Source of the DNA: Adiantum capillus-veneris
Taxonomy: Eukaryota > Streptophyta > Polypodiopsida > Polypodiales > Pteridaceae
Assembly: GCA_014529385.2 (NCBI GenBank)
Contig: CM043966.1
Coordinates: 145,068,711 to 145,132,710 of the forward strand
Reading direction: 5' to 3'
Length of the DNA stretch: 64,000 nt
Shown here: positions 45,248 through 58,249 of the stretch, in pieces
Numbering within the stretch: the first letter of the stretch is position 1
Layout of the letters: every line of letters starts with the position of its first letter
Translations under genes and position numbers: made by a program
The notes under the pieces: model-generated
What the model was told of the DNA's origin: nothing
Seen by the model: only the letters and a program-made list of their open reading frames with translations
Databases searched by the model: none

Positions 45248-46456
45248 GTGGTGAGCAAAAAAGTTGCAACGATGATTGTCCTCGATGACATGCTCATCAG
45301 AATGAATGATAGGATGGAAAAATTGCAGTTGCAAGATCTTAAAGACCTAGATTTGCATTATTGGAGGTTTCACACTCTGAAGCAGGAGATGGAAGTGCTC
45401 GAGAATGTAGTCCTTGATGCGGAAACGGAAATGTTTTTGTTCATTGGCACTCTTCCAGGACTCTTGGGCGTTGAGGTTGCTTGCACAGATTTGTTGGATG
45501 TGAAGAGCGTTGTTGACTTCTTGAAGATGAACAGATGCTTTGAGCATGTAGATCAGTCTTGTGCTTCTTTGTGGGCTGCACACGAGAGCTCCTCTGTTAC
45601 TTATGATGATTTTAGTAGTGTTGATGAGGTTATTGAGTCACGTGCTTATGATGAGGTTTTGTCTTTTGATAATGTAAACCTTCATGAGGAGTCATGTGCG
45701 AGCAGTATCATGAAAGAGGATAGCTTTGCATACATGTATGGCAAAGAGAGCAATGTTATGGCTTGTTTGGATCCATGCTTGGATAATTGTCGAGATGAGG
45801 GCTTGTCTAGCTCTATGTGCTGGAGCTATATGCCTTGGAATGATGTTTGTTGTGATGTAGAGGACATGCATGCTAACATTTTGGATGACGTTTTTTTTCC
45901 TCCATCTGATGCGTTGTCACGATACCCAGATAAGTTGTGGGTACGTGGGCCCATTTGGGATGCTGAGATGGATAGTAATCACGTTTGTGGCATTGTTGGT
46001 GGAACAGAAGTGCCTACAGGTGATTCTTTTGATTGCGATCAAAATATGGCATGCAATCAAAGTGAGGATAATGGGACTTTTGTGGCTAATGATGATGATG
46101 ATGGTTGGGGCTTCGATATGCCTCTGATAGAAGACAATTTATGGATGTCTGGCTATGTCCAAAAGGCTCAAGAGAGGTTGCAAAACCTGAAAATTCAAAA
46201 ACAAGCCGAGAAAACACAGCATGTGCTGGAGAAAGCTCATAGCGTTGACGTTCTTGCTCAATATTTTGAACCTCATGTAGGGAATAATGCCGAAGAACAT
46301 ATCATGGCTGATATGGACACAAGAGATTTGATGGATGCGTGTGATGGAAGGGGAGCTATGAAAGCCGTTATGGATGCAATGTTTGACAAGATGGTAGTAG
46401 TTCATACAGGCGGATGGTGCATGCTTTACCCATTTGACCCAGGTGGGTGTATATGA
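45248..46456 (+). CDS. Unrecognised acidic 402-residue protein
   Basis: A single long open frame lies between the two direct repeat copies. The first 60 residues are Leu/Met/Lys-rich and helical (MIVLDDMLIRMNDRMEKLQL). The middle is strongly acidic with scattered Cys (CLDPCLDNC) and Asp runs, and a coiled-coil-like stretch (VQKAQERLQNLKIQKQAEK) is near residue 310. No retroviral-type zinc knuckle or protease is visible. Preserved length in decayed surroundings suggests recent selection or youth. It could be the gag-like or cargo ORF of a retroelement, given the polypurine tract at 47795, but no family is recognised. Confidence 0.5.
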   Translation: MVSKKVATMIVLDDMLIRMNDRMEKLQLQDLKDLDLHYWRFHTLKQEMEVLENVVLDAETEMFLFIGTLPGLLGVEVACTDLLDVKSVVDFLKMNRCFEHVDQSCASLWAAHESSSVTYDDFSSVDEVIESRAYDEVLSFDNVNLHEESCASSIMKEDSFAYMYGKESNVMACLDPCLDNCRDEGLSSSMCWSYMPWNDVCCDVEDMHANILDDVFFPPSDALSRYPDKLWVRGPIWDAEMDSNHVCGIVGGTEVPTGDSFDCDQNMACNQSEDNGTFVANDDDDGWGFDMPLIEDNLWMSGYVQKAQERLQNLKIQKQAEKTQHVLEKAHSVDVLAQYFEPHVGNNAEEHIMADMDTRDLMDACDGRGAMKAVMDAMFDKMVVVHTGGWCMLYPFDPGGCI

Positions 46457-47107
46457 TCAAGAATAATGCTTTTGTATATATTGTACATATGGTGTGGCTA
46501 ATATGCATGAATAAACTAATCTTGCTACTAAGCATGAATGCTCTAGGAGACTAGGGGGGGTTTGGCAAACTATGTTAGGATTTTTTCGGTTTAAAGTTTG
46601 CCAGCTCATGTATATATGGTGTGCTCGCTTTTTCCCTTTCTGAGTTTGCTATGGTTGCTTGAAGAGTGCTGAGGCCGATACAAGTATTAAAGCTACTTCG
46701 AGGTGCATCTAGGTGGAACCTTAAAAACTTGAGCGCCACGGCACTGGTTTGATCGAGGATCGACGCATTTCAAAGCTTGAATTTGGTCATCATGTAAGGC
46801 AAACCCGGACCCCGAGTAGTCAAAATAAGTGTGTGAAATGTAAGCTAAAAATAAGCTGCCATGAGAGATCGGATGTCATCAATGCAAGAGAGTGGTGGAG
46901 CAACAAGGAAAGGCAGCTCATGGAAGCTCGAGTCTTGAACACTCGGAAGGGGTACTACTGACTCTGTAAGTGTCTGAGTGTCGAGTGGGTGGAAGTTTTT
47001 ATGAGAAGGCAATGATGGATGGATATTCGGGATGGGAGGAGAACGGCTAAAAGCAATTCAAGTTCGAGGCTTCGGGTGGGAACCAATTTCTGGTTTATTT
47101 TTAATGG
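46457..47107. other. Non-coding stretch downstream of the 402-codon ORF
   Basis: No gene is seen. Phrases such as GGTGCATCTAGGTGGAACCTTAAAAACTTGAGCG resemble the 3' ends of plant Gypsy-type internal regions, but I cannot support a call. Confidence 0.3.
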
Positions 47108-47765
47108 GCAAATAATGCGTTTTTCTATTGGGTGGCATCAGTCAACGAGATGGGACTTCACGTGCAGAATCCGCCAAGGAGAAAAGGGGCGAGAGAGAGC
47201 ATACAGGAAGGGGCCAGAGCTGCCAACACAAGGGGAAAAGGGGTCTGCAATGATGATGGGGATGGGTGCAAATGGGTAGGAATGGAGCAGGTGAAGGGGG
47301 GCGCTCTCTGAGGAGGGGTGGCCAGGTCAAGCAGGGCGATAAGGTCGAGTGCAAGGCTCGCCAGTGAGAAAAAGAAGGGGGGGCGTACTGCTGATGCGTG
47401 GGATCTCCTTGTATAGGACGGACTCAGAGTCAGCCGAAGACGTGCTCTTGATTTGGGTTTTAAAACCACATCGCATCTAAGCTGCTGATAAGGAAGAGTG
47501 TGATTGCAATCAAAGGCAGATTGACTTGCACTTAGTCTTGCTAGCCCGCTTGCACCTTGTGCACCATGTGTAGGACGTATTGCTACAAACAGAGGATGCA
47601 CTAGGAATAAATGGTATTTCTTGTAGCCCCAGGGCCGTGGACTTGGACTGACTGCACGATACGGTATTTAAAGAGGTAATTGCAGGTGTTTGAGTGGATT
47701 CGTTTGTGATCCCGAATTGGCAGAGAGGCCAAGCTATAGAGGTGTTTTGCTCCGGCTTTCTCTTA
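47108..47765. repeat. Direct repeat copy 2 (lacks hAT)
   Basis: This is the counterpart of 30620-31543 plus 44918-45185 without the hAT insertion. Around 47462-47490 it reads straight through AAAACCACATCGCATCTAAG into CTGCTGATAAGG, the uninserted sequence. Confidence 0.8.
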
Positions 47766-48780
47766 TGAACGTAAAATCTTCTTCAAGGGGGGAGTAATAT
47801 CAGGACAAGGGTTCTACGGCTAAGATCCACCAGCCAAGGGCAAAGCACTAGGAGTCAAATAAGGTTAAGAACCTTATGCCAACTAGAGATCTAGTGGCAA
47901 GGGATCCTTAACTAGAGTGGACAGGGTGCCTTTATAAGGATTTGGCTGGGTAGAGCCTTAGGGTCTCTAGTCCCTCTATTCTCATACATTTTTTCACTGA
48001 CTATGTCGAAAAAACACAAAACACACACATATTCTCTCTGTCTCTCTCCCTCTCTCCAAACGGCCATGTATGGGTGCAACATGATACAAATGTGCATTAC
48101 CAAGCAATACACAAGGACATCACATGATGATTCCATCATCACATGATGGCATTGTTGCCAAATCATGGGATGTGGCACTAGTGTGTATTACTAAGCTCAG
48201 ACCATTTACATCAACACCACATGGCAAAAAGTTGGACATTATGAAACTAAATTTGCAATAAACTCGGCATTTAAGCGGAATTTGAATGCCCATTTAGGGT
48301 CATAAATAACAAAGAGAGAACACACACACACTTAAATACAAGTGACAGTGTTGAGGGCCGGATTTATGAGGCCGACCCCCCCTTTGAAGGAACGTGTATT
48401 AATATGAAACTTGATTACAAGCCCTCTTGGTGAGGCATAGGAAGCTTTTGCCCTTGTTGATAGCAGTGGAAGGCATAGATTGGCATGAAATGAGAGAGAG
48501 AAGAAGCTACATTTCCCTCTCAAGCCCCATTGTCAATTGTAGGTGATAGCGATACTACGGAGAGAGAAGGGAATTCCTAAAGCAATGAGAATTAGGAAGC
48601 TTTCTAGGCCTAATTGGCGTAGAGAGCATAATTAAGACCTTAGGGTTGGCTTAATCACCCTAAGAGAAGACTTATGATTATGGCCAACAATAAAGTAACT
48701 AAGGTTAACCTAAGGTCATTACACCTACTTAAAGTACGACTAATAAAACTAAACTCAAGATAGTGAAACATAGAAGGTAC
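47766..48780. other. LTR-retrotransposon debris
   Basis: CTTCAAGGGGGGAGTAATATCAGGACAAGGG at about 47786-47816 resembles a polypurine tract followed by the start of a plus-strand LTR, and parallels the end structure of the element at 51022-56765. On the minus strand, CAAAGGGGGGGTCGG near 48378-48392 is a second polypurine-like tract. No LTR pair could be matched, so these are fragments. Confidence 0.35.
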
Positions 48781-48787
48781 CATAGGT

Positions 48788-50602
48788 CTAAAACCAGTGA
48801 GCATCTAGATTGGCAACAAGTAACAACACCATAATGAAATGCATTCCTAGCATACTACAACGACACCATGCAAAAAATAATGAACATGTGGAGAGCCAAA
48901 AGAATGGGAAGGAGTACACCTGGTGATCCAATGGATCATGCACATAGCTGCAGTTGAAAGCCACTGCCACATCCACTAGTACTGCATAAAGAGTTAAGTT
49001 GTCTTCTAATTGGATTGCATTTGCAGTTATGGCTTCCCAAGTGGTAATGTCTCGAATGACTAGGACATTATAGGTCTCTTCATGTTGCAATCCTTGGATA
49101 AACCTATCGAGAAGTTGATTATTGTTGAACCGCTCATTTAGGGTACAACGAGAGTTTAAATGCTTTAGGAAACTGATAAAGTCTTGCACTGACTCTCCTT
49201 CCTCACGTTTGGCTTTGTGGAGCTGAGATGCTATGACCCAAAGCACACCCTCTCGTATGTACTCTTTCAAAAATAATATTCGGAGAGTAGGATAATGAGT
49301 GCGCTCTTTAGGCCTTAAGTCCTATACCAATCTCCAGCTTTGCCACTTAAGGTCAATCTAAAGGCATTACACCTATGTAGCTCATTGTGTTCCGCTAAGG
49401 AGTACTCACACACATGTTCAAATACTTCAGTATGCTTCCTAACATCTTCGCCCCGATTAAATTTTTGAGTGAGCTTTGCTACCTAGATCGCCAGTGGAGG
49501 CACAGGTGGCATCACATGTGGTACAGGGGTTGGCATTGGCCTTGGCATATACGGAGCTGGTGTGGGATGTGGCATGTGACTAGGCATAGCCCCACTTGAA
49601 TAAGGACTAGGTTAATGCGCTCGCGGAGCGTATGCCGTTGGTACAATCGATGGTGGAGGAGCCACATTAGTATGAGTGGCCATAGGGACATATGATTGAT
49701 ACACACTTGGAGGTACTATAGCCGGTACTACACCACTTGGTGGCGGCATCGTACTAACTATAGAGGCCATAGGTGCACTCCCCATCATACTCATAGTTAG
49801 AGTAACCATTGTGGTCACTCCAACTATGAGTGACCATTGTGGTCTCTCTAGGAGAAAGTTGGGTCAATTGTGGGAAACTGAAGGTACTACTTGTGGGCTC
49901 AAATTGCATTGAGATTCCAGGAAAAACAATGTAGGAAGGGTCTATGGGACTCACCAAGGGAGTATCCATCTGTGATAGAGTCGGTTGTTTGCCCTTCTCC
50001 GTGTCTAAGAATTGCATAGGACCTGTCGAAGGTATGTTCATCCCTCTATTCTGTCTAAGAATTGCATAGGACATGTCAAAGGTATGTCCATCCCTCTATT
50101 GTGCCTCTCAGACTGGATAAGCCCATGGATGACATTGCAAATCACATGACATCGTTCCTCTAGACTGATGGAACTAGATGTAGAACGTACCACTTCTAAC
50201 CAACCTACGTGATAGGCATAGCCAGTGTATAGGTTTGTCAAAGTCTCGGTGCCCACGTCATATTTCCAATTTTCATTGAGAAACAACCCCTCTAAGTTTG
50301 GTGTACTAGAGGTACCTCTTGAGGTGGATGCAACATTGCTTCCCATGATCATGTTTCTAAGCGGGTGCTATGTTAGGAGCATCTTCAGATGGTGGTAGCT
50401 CGGGTGGATCCTTGTTGAATGAAGTGGGTAGGATATTGATTTGTACACTCCTAGGGTGTGTTGGGTCTACACGAGATGTGAATGGTGAATTCACTTCTCC
50501 CATTCCTTCATTCACTTCAGTGGGCGTAAGTTCAGAGTGACTAGCTCGACTAAAGGTCTCTATTAGATGGCTGAACACACTACCACTAGGCTGTGGGGCC
50601 AA
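48788..50602 (-). pseudogene. Retrotransposon gag, degenerate
   Basis: On the minus strand, an N-terminal polar region (50602-49512, broken into three frames) leads to the gag core. Near 49360-49310, NAFRLTLSGKAGDWYR is the typical FxxxLxGxAxxWY motif, directly ended by a stop. The following ORF (49270-48788) carries EGESVQDFISFLKHLNSRC and LLDRFIQGL, the C-terminal half of the capsid domain. No zinc knuckle or pol follows. The upstream LTR is missing: sequence beyond 50655 is the CCCTATGGCC array. Confidence 0.7.
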
Positions 50603-50660
50603 GGCAAGTGTTTCTTGATTAGGATTCTCTGGTTTTTTTGTGGGGTATCCCTCTATCTCA

Positions 50661-51021
50661 GAGGGTTTCTTGCTAGCATAGAGAGCACCCTATGGCCTTC
50701 GGGCCATATGATTCCAACAAAGAGCATAAATGGTTTTTTGATAGCATAGAGGATAACTTATTTCCCTGAGGCCATATGATACAAAAATAAAAGAGTCTTA
50801 AGAAGGGCACCTAGGCCACTAAATCACCATGGGGCCATAAGGTGGTCTTTGTGGGGAATGCTCCTAAAGGGTTCCTTGGCTATCCTATGGCCTTTGGGCC
50901 ATAGGCTACCAGCATAGAGTTTAGATGGTTTCTTACTAACATAGAGCTCACCTTGTGGCCTACGGTCTTTAGATTCTAATATAGAGTTTCAATGGTTTCA
51001 TACTCGGCGTAAGGGGCACCC
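50661..51021. repeat. CCCTATGGCC array, block A left part
   Basis: Units contain TAGCATAGAG..CACCCTATGGCC..GGGCCATAGG. It matches 58949-59310 closely. The LTR element at 51022 cuts the array; the array resumes at 56766. Confidence 0.85.
51017..51021 (+). repeat. LTR element target-site duplication
   Basis: CACCC here and CACCC at 56766-56770 flank the element. The duplicated block B reads through this position without the element. Confidence 0.9.
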
Positions 51022-51185
51022 TATAACAACCCTAGGAGCTAGAGACTTGGATCCTCCACCCAACCGCCCATACTTATAGGCTCTTAGCCCTAGGATCCCC
51101 TGTCCACACTGCTAGCTGGCCCGTGGCCGGGGTCCGTGACCCCCCCTTAGGGTAGGGCCCTGCCCGTAGGACCCGTGCCCTGACA
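51022..51185 (-). repeat. 3' LTR
   Basis: 164 bp, ending at the polypurine tract. It contains CTCTTAGCCCTAGGATCCCC and the GGCCGGGGTCCGTGACC block shared with 56602-56765. Confidence 0.9.
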
Positions 51186-54100
51186 TTACTCCCCCCTTTG
51201 GAAGATTTTTCGTCCTCGAAAACAGAAGTGGTGGTATCTTCATAAGAACACTAATGTTTTCCACCGTGGCATCCCTCATGGATCCAACGGTCTGTTGAAT
51301 CGGAACCCGGTTCATTGGGAGGTTCAATGAAATCAAGAATAACATCTTGATTTTCCACATTGTTGTCCCTGTACAACCGTCTTGGTTAACCGAATCATAA
51401 TCAAAAGAGCGTGAAGGCTCCATTTAGAACTCACTTGAGAATGCTAAACGAGTTATCACAACGTCGAGATGTTTAAATGCATACCCAGGTTTCAGACTAT
51501 CTGAAGGTACTGAAATGTGCAATATAACCTCGGCTCATCTTTCCATGAAAGTACTATGCTGACATACTCATCAGCAGCAACCAAGTCCTTGACTTGCGGT
51601 GGTTTCTTGCCAATAGTCAACCCCATCCAAACTGATGATTAAGGTTGATAACTTGAGAATAATAGGCAGAGACTAGAACTAGCCGTAACATGCCTTTCAT
51701 CATATGAAGCAAACTCAGGACCAGAAAGGTAACCGATCTAGTTGTTTCACTTCTTGCTAACGTATGCACTTAGCATATCCTTTAGCGTGCTTTAATAACA
51801 TATGCACTTTTCATATCCTTTAGTACTAAATAGAATGCTTGTAAATTGCCCATCCTACGCGGGATGAATAGCAGCAGTAAGAGTGAGGTGCTTTCCCCCT
51901 ACCACTTACAGACAGTCGCCCACGACTGACGACAACTATGACTCAATCATTGAGTATCCAGCCATATACTCGATATGGAATGGAGACAACCAACTAGGTT
52001 GAAAGCAAATTGGAGTTTCAAGCAGCCAATCACAAACACCCATACTCAGCCATCACCTTGTATGGCAGGGTGTAAACTCATACTAAGTCTGCAAGAGAGA
52101 TCGCACTGGCAGTGCAAAAAATTGCAGAAACAATAATGTCCATGAAGCTGCATGCCGCTCCGAATAAATTTGTGTTAAACACTAGGGCCCATAATACCTA
52201 GTGTGCATGCATTTAACACAAACATATCCGAACCGCAATTCCATGACGAGACTTTGGACCATAACAGAATATGACAACCCGGTCACACCTAGGTACCAAC
52301 CATGAGACATTCTCATGGACATAGCATACTTAGCTATATGTAGAAACAACCCTCCGGCAAGGTGGTTTCACAACACTTGTAATTGTAACAAGTTTGTACT
52401 TAGTACCCGACAATTTCTGGCCATGGAAACTGCTCCTAATACTGTGTGCTCAAAAGGGTCGAATCCAAGGATGCGACCAAAACCTAGGGACTTCGTCGCG
52501 ACACATTTTTAGATTGTCGGCGCCAGTGTCAGTCCCAGAGACTCATATTCTCCACATGTGGAATGTGTCTCAAACAAGGATATCTAGAAAAGAGACATCC
52601 ATCAAGTACGAGCTGTTACTTGGGTGTGGAGGTAACTGCAAACACTCCGCAACAAGAGTGAGAGGAACCCTCATTATCATGATCCACACTAGCTAAACTG
52701 AACTCCTTGAGTTCCTAGACCATGTCGTATCCCACGTGACAACATGTGCCAAATCGAACCCTACAACTAGGTTCGTAACAGCATAAGGTATAGTGGATGC
52801 TACGGTCCAAAATACTGTGTTCCAACATGCCCTTGGCATGGCTTTGAAACAATCAAGTGTATTTAGACGACTTGCACGGGAAATCGTGGGTGTTGCCTGC
52901 GCAATCCAACCCCTTTGGTTAACATCTACAGAGTCAAACCCCTTGGTAAGACCCTCTGTAGAAACTGCTCAACTAGCAGGCAACGGTAACCAACAGAGTT
53001 AACCGTGTACATAATGATTGGAATCAACTCGAAAAGTTGAACTCGTCCGCTACCGTGTGGTAGATTGAAGAATTCTTTCCTTGAAAGTTTAACTGGGAGA
53101 GATCAAACTGTGATCCTCAATGCCTATGGGGTGATTGAGCAGTCACCCTCCGTGCCTTACCCCAAACAATATGTCCATAGACACTCCGTAGTGCTATAGA
53201 GATAGCAAGAAATCCACACAAGTGAACTGCCTAGCTCTTGTGGTCAGCCATGCTGTCTCAACTGATTGCTGCATCTATACTTCCTTGTAAAGATCAACTG
53301 CTGTGAGTTGAAGATTTATCAAAAACTCAACTTGAGTGTCGCACTGAAAACATAGTGCAAAAATGACACTGTAAACATCCTGAATGACAAGACCCTTGCT
53401 TGTCCATTAACGTCGATGTATACTTCCCTGAGTAGATCTGTTCACTCTTGAAAACAATCACCCAAAGAATGCCAATAGTTGGGTCTTACCCTTGGCCGGA
53501 CAATGGCTCTTAGCCTGTGTGGCTCATAGCCCGTGTGCAAATTAGTGTTCAATGGACGAACCGATGAAGACTAATTTGAGTAGCATCTTAGCCACGTGCT
53601 AGCTGAGAGTTAGGGCACCTTGGCTCAGGCTAACTCAGGAGCAAAACACGTATCAAAAGCTTCTTAGAAGATTTTCAATATTTCCGTAAAGAGAGAGAGA
53701 ACAAGAGAGAAGAAGAGCACGCTGGGCTGAGGAACCTTCCTGAAGTTTTTAGAGTGTGTGCCCAAGCTGTGTGCTCCGATGCATCTTATGCCTAACGTGC
53801 AGCTTATCCTATAAGCATGCAACAAGTTTCTGCTATGAGTCTCTCATTGAGAGAGGTAACAGAAAAACACAAACAAATCACAGACTGACCCACCTACCGT
53901 ATATGTGGTTGTGACGACACCAGTGTGACTTAATGATAGCACTTTGCCTGTGAATGAAGTCCAAGTTTGAGGTTCTTTTAAGGGTTGTTGGGTTTGACAG
54001 CAACCCAAAAACAATCCAGAACGTATCTTGTCCTTGACCAAGGATCGGGTGTTATAGCGGAATCATGTTTCCTGAGGTGGTAGAATTGATTCTACCTAGC

Positions 54101-54630
54101 TAGCATGCCGTGCATACATAAGCTTAGGCCCTTGGCAAAAGTGATGGCCTCAAATGTAAGAGCCAAAACCAGAAGTGCCTTGCACAACCTGCATTGGTAG
54201 TGGGACATCATACCGCGATATCACCATACCTAAAATGGGAGCAAACTGCTAGTCATACCAATACCCCAAACTTGCGTGCCAAAGAAATGGGCAGTAGCAT
54301 GGCCCGCAGGAGAAGCCTTGCTTCATGTCGAAGTATCGAAGCACGGTGCTTTACGCGACAAACAACATGTTCCAAAGTAAACATGAAAACATGCAAAAAC
54401 AAACAAAGTTAAAATTTGGCTAACCGGGTTATCCTGCTGTAACCGGTTTTCTTGAACGCGTGATGGAGAAACGCATTGCCATCAGGCTCGTAGCCGATTC
54501 TGTTGTGCGAGAGAGAGTTGTCGTGTGTATCATATACACCTTCTTTGCATGTAATGAACTAACATGCAGGCAAATTGATAAATCCCGCGAAGTATTTATG
54601 CTCATAGCAAACTCCAAGCGGGGAAAATCT

Positions 54631-54790
54631 CAATGCAAGATGCCGAAATGGAAGCCTTGCTTCACATAAGGACCTCTCTGCTTTAAATCACCATCCTGGA
54701 CAAGAAATCTCAATGCAAGATGCCGAAATGGAAGCCTTGCTTCACATAAGGACCTCTCTGCTTTAAATCACCATCCTAGACAAGCCATGC
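54631..54790. repeat. 80-bp tandem duplication
   Basis: CAATGCAAGATGCCGAAATG starts at 54631 and again at 54711, with one mismatch (CCTGG against CCTAG) over the unit. Confidence 0.9.
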
Positions 54791-56429
54791 TTGTAGCGTA
54801 TTCAAATAGCAACCAGCCTTGCTTGTGTTGCTTATGGTGAGATTTACAAGCCGTGCTTGTGCCTCATTGGTCTAAATTGCACAGACATTCAAAAATATGT
54901 ATGGCATTGAACATGACCGGTCCATGCGGCTGTATGCTCTAAAAACTGCCAATAAAAAATAAAAAAGTAATGCTTACCTCATCAGCGACGCGTATTGACT
55001 TGTCTTGTTGACCCAGGGTCGATGTGTTCGAGCTGCCTTGAGTATCGAATCGATCATCAAGATCATCTTTCCTAGGAACCTTGTCCCAACAAAAAATCAA
55101 ATTCCACTCATGGAAGATGGAAAAAGTGATACTGCTATCGACGACTTGAATGGTAACAAATAGTCGGCCATGCCGAGCATCTGTGCACTCTTGATCAAGT
55201 TGAACAATAGGCCTTGCCTTGCCAATAGTATCCAAGTATCCGTGATCTTCCTGGAGGAAGATCTACTACCTGCAAGATGAAAGCATACATAAAGTGAAAA
55301 ACTCATGAAAAAAAAAAAATCAAAACTGATGATCATTCGTCAGGCATAGGAGAAGCCGTGCTTCTTATGCAAGCAATTTGGAAAATTTGCTTGCAGAGGA
55401 TCGTGGTCATGCCTAGATTCGTCACCAAGATCGCGTTGCAAAGATCTTGTAGGCTTCCATTTAAGTTGGAATAGTTGTCGCATCTCATAGCCTCTTGTAC
55501 CATGTGTACAGTCCAGGCAGTTGTACAGTCGCAATCTCGCAAGAATCTTGATTTTTCACCCCCATGGTACCCATGGCCTCCAGCCATGGAAATTCGGCTA
55601 TCATGTTCGACGTAGAAGAAACTTGCATCAAGGAAGCAGTGAAGAACAACGACGACATGGAAGGCATGCTCGAACGAAGACAAGCAAGGCAAGGATGATT
55701 GACACGACTTCCCTGGATTCTACATGCAATTAGCCATGATACATTGACTATAGAATCATGGAACGGCAAAGACAATCGATAGGATTGATGAGGATGGCCG
55801 ATAAATGCCTTGCATGCCATGGACCGCCTTAGGTCCGTGCATGCTTTGCATGCTGAGAAGCGTGCATCCAAACTCTGCTCGGCTTCACCGGGTGTGCATG
55901 CACCCCAAACTCATGGGTGCTGCTATGCAACCCGCATGCCTTGCATGCCCTTGCATGCAGCTCGAACCTGTTTGTGCTCATGCTCGCAATCATTCGAAGC
56001 CCCCAACCTCCCTTGTCCTGAGTCCTTGCCACAATTCCTTGAGTCCCTTCCGTGTGGTAGCAACCTCCTAAAGGTCAAAGTGACCTAGCTCCTTATGAAG
56101 GTGCTGCCGCTATGCCGCGCTGCAGGTGCCGCGTTGCAGAGGAGAACTCCTCGCATGCCGGGTTTTTCGACCACACACGGCCCCGTGATGAGCCCGCAAG
56201 CGCCGTCTCCAGCGCTTCCAACGAGCCCCATGGCGGCCCTTTTTGTGCAGGTCGACGTGTGCGACCTGGTTTCACTTCCCCCGCCTAGGGGTGCTTTCTC
56301 GCAGTCCTGCATGTTCTTCTTTTCCCGGCCTCGACTGCTAAGGGATCCCACCCATGGCCTGGATCGGCCTCTTGCCCGCCATGGAAACTCTCATGAAAAC
56401 AAGAGAGAGAAGGAGAGCAAACCGCATGC

Positions 56430-56546
<117 letters not shown>

Positions 56547-56588
56547 CAAGCCATGCAAGGCCCCCTTCCTCCATAGCTCTCCCCCTAA

Positions 56589-56600
56589 GCTCTGATACCA
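56589..56600 (-). promoter_or_regulatory. tRNA-iMet primer-binding site
   Basis: GCTCTGATACCA on the plus strand, the complement of TGGTATCAGAGC, sits one base from the 5' LTR. Confidence 0.9.
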
Positions 56601-56601
56601 A

Positions 56602-56765
56602 TATAAGAACCCTAGGAGCTAGAGACGTGGATCCTCCACCTAATCGCCCATACTTATAGGCTCTTAGCCCTAGGATCCCCTGTCCACACTGCTAGCTGGC
56701 CCGTGGCCGGGGTCCGTGACCCCCCCTTAGGGTAGGGCCCTGCCCGTAGGACCCGTGTCCTGACA
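56602..56765 (-). repeat. 5' LTR
   Basis: The 164-bp partner of 51022-51185 differs at only a few positions, indicating a fairly recent insertion. Confidence 0.9.
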
Positions 56766-57480
56766 CACCCTATGGCCTTGGGACCATAGAGTGTCAGTGT
56801 AGAGCGCAGAGGTGTCCTTTCTAGCATAGAGGGCACCATGTGGCCTAGGAGCCATTTGATGCACTCTATGGCCCGAGGGTTGTAGGTTGCCAATGTAGAC
56901 CGTAGAGGTTTCTTAGTAGCATTATAAAGGGTAACTTGTGGCCCTCAAATCTCCATAGGGTGCCAACATAAAGCATAGAGGGTTGTTCTTACTAGCACAG
57001 AGGACATCCTATGGTCTTGGGGCCATAGGGTTTAAATATTGAGCATAGAGGATTTCTTACTAGCATAGAGGCTACCTTGTGGCCCTAGGTCCATAGGGTG
57101 CAAACATAGAGAATATAGGATTTATTACTATCATACAAGGTACCTTGTGGCCCTAGGTCCATAGGGTGCAAACATAGAGCATAGAGGATTTGTTACTAGC
57201 ACAGAGGGCACCCTATGGCCCAAAGGCCATAGAGTGACAACATGTAGCATAAAGGGTTTCTTACTAGCATAAGAGGCAGACCTTGTGGCCCTTGGGTCAT
57301 AGGGTGCCAACATAAAGCATATATGGTTTCTTACTAGTGCTCATAGAGGGCATCTTGTGGCCCTATGACAACCCATGGCCTTAGGGCCATAGGGTGACAC
57401 ATAAATAAAGTACCATATGGCTTTGAAGCCATATATCTATTTATATGTTGAGACCTCCCAACAATCCTTACCCTATGGCC
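56766..57480. repeat. CCCTATGGCC array, block A right part
   Basis: About nine units of roughly 75-80 bp, each with CCTTGTGGCC or CCCTATGGCC, a partner GGCCATAGGG or GGTCCATAGGG, and a tail AACATAGAGCATAGAGG..TTTCTTACTAGCA. The pair forms a short palindrome in each unit. It matches 59310-60040. Confidence 0.85.
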
Positions 57481-58211
57481 TTGAGGCCATAAAGAGACAT
57501 ATTTTGGATTATCTTAAAGTCATAGAGATATCTACAAAGAGAACTGTATGGCCTGAAGTCCATAAGAAACTTAGTCAAGGAAATCATCCAATGCAAGAAG
57601 ATCATGGCAATAGAAAATGAGACTTCTGCTCTAGATCTTAAAGGCATAAATGTTTCTCCAAGTATACTTCTAGGCGCCATCATCATGGACAAAGAACTAA
57701 TGTAGCTAGATAAAGATTAGGAATCTCTAGACAATAAGGAGCATAAAAATAAATTCATTGTAGATGTGTTGTCAGTTAGTAAATTTGCTATTTGCGATTA
57801 GTTTTTTCTAAGAGTGTGACAAAAAAGAGTTATCAATAGTTTGGAATCTAAAATGAGGTGTTCTTTAAATTTGCAGTCCTTCAACAAGATATTGCGGCTG
57901 ACAAAGTTTTACTCGAGATTGTTGGTATAGAGGATGCTAATGCCATTGACCCTACTGAGAAAGATTCTATCAATCTCCATGTCAACCAAAGAGTTTCTGA
58001 CGAAGATGACAAGAATCTACAAGTCTTTGAAGGTCAACTACTACAACGACTGGAGATAAATTTAAAGAGTAATCCAATGGAAGAAGACAGTGAAAGTTCC
58101 AAAACATGTGCAAGGGAAGAAGAAGAATCTATTGAAAATATTCTAGTAGCCCAAGAGTTGGGAATTGGATTGCATGACACCACAATGGAAGTAGAAGGTT
58201 TTTTTTTCTGA
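57481..58211 (+). pseudogene. FCP1/NIF-like gene, truncated copy A
   Basis: This is the 5' part of an FCP1-like gene and matches 60040-60770. One likely exon near 57530-57700 reads CKKIMAIENETSALDLKGIN. A second begins after TTTGCAG at about 57885 with QQDIAADKVLLEIVGIEDAN and stays open to 58211, including MEEDSESSKTCAREEEE. After about 58198 the sequence leaves the gene and enters array DNA, so the phosphatase domain is absent. The splice acceptor and frame are intact here but damaged in copy B. Confidence 0.6.
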
Positions 58212-58249
58212 AAAGCTCTTTCAATTTCAGAGTATTAACTTACACATTT

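Noticed and set aside
30620-47765. Copies 1 and 2 as the two LTRs of one retrotransposon around the 402-codon ORF
   Set aside because: The shared sequence lacks TG..CA ends and an adjacent primer site, and the polypurine-like tract at about 47790 lies after copy 2 rather than before it. A retroelement origin stays possible but these are not proven LTRs.
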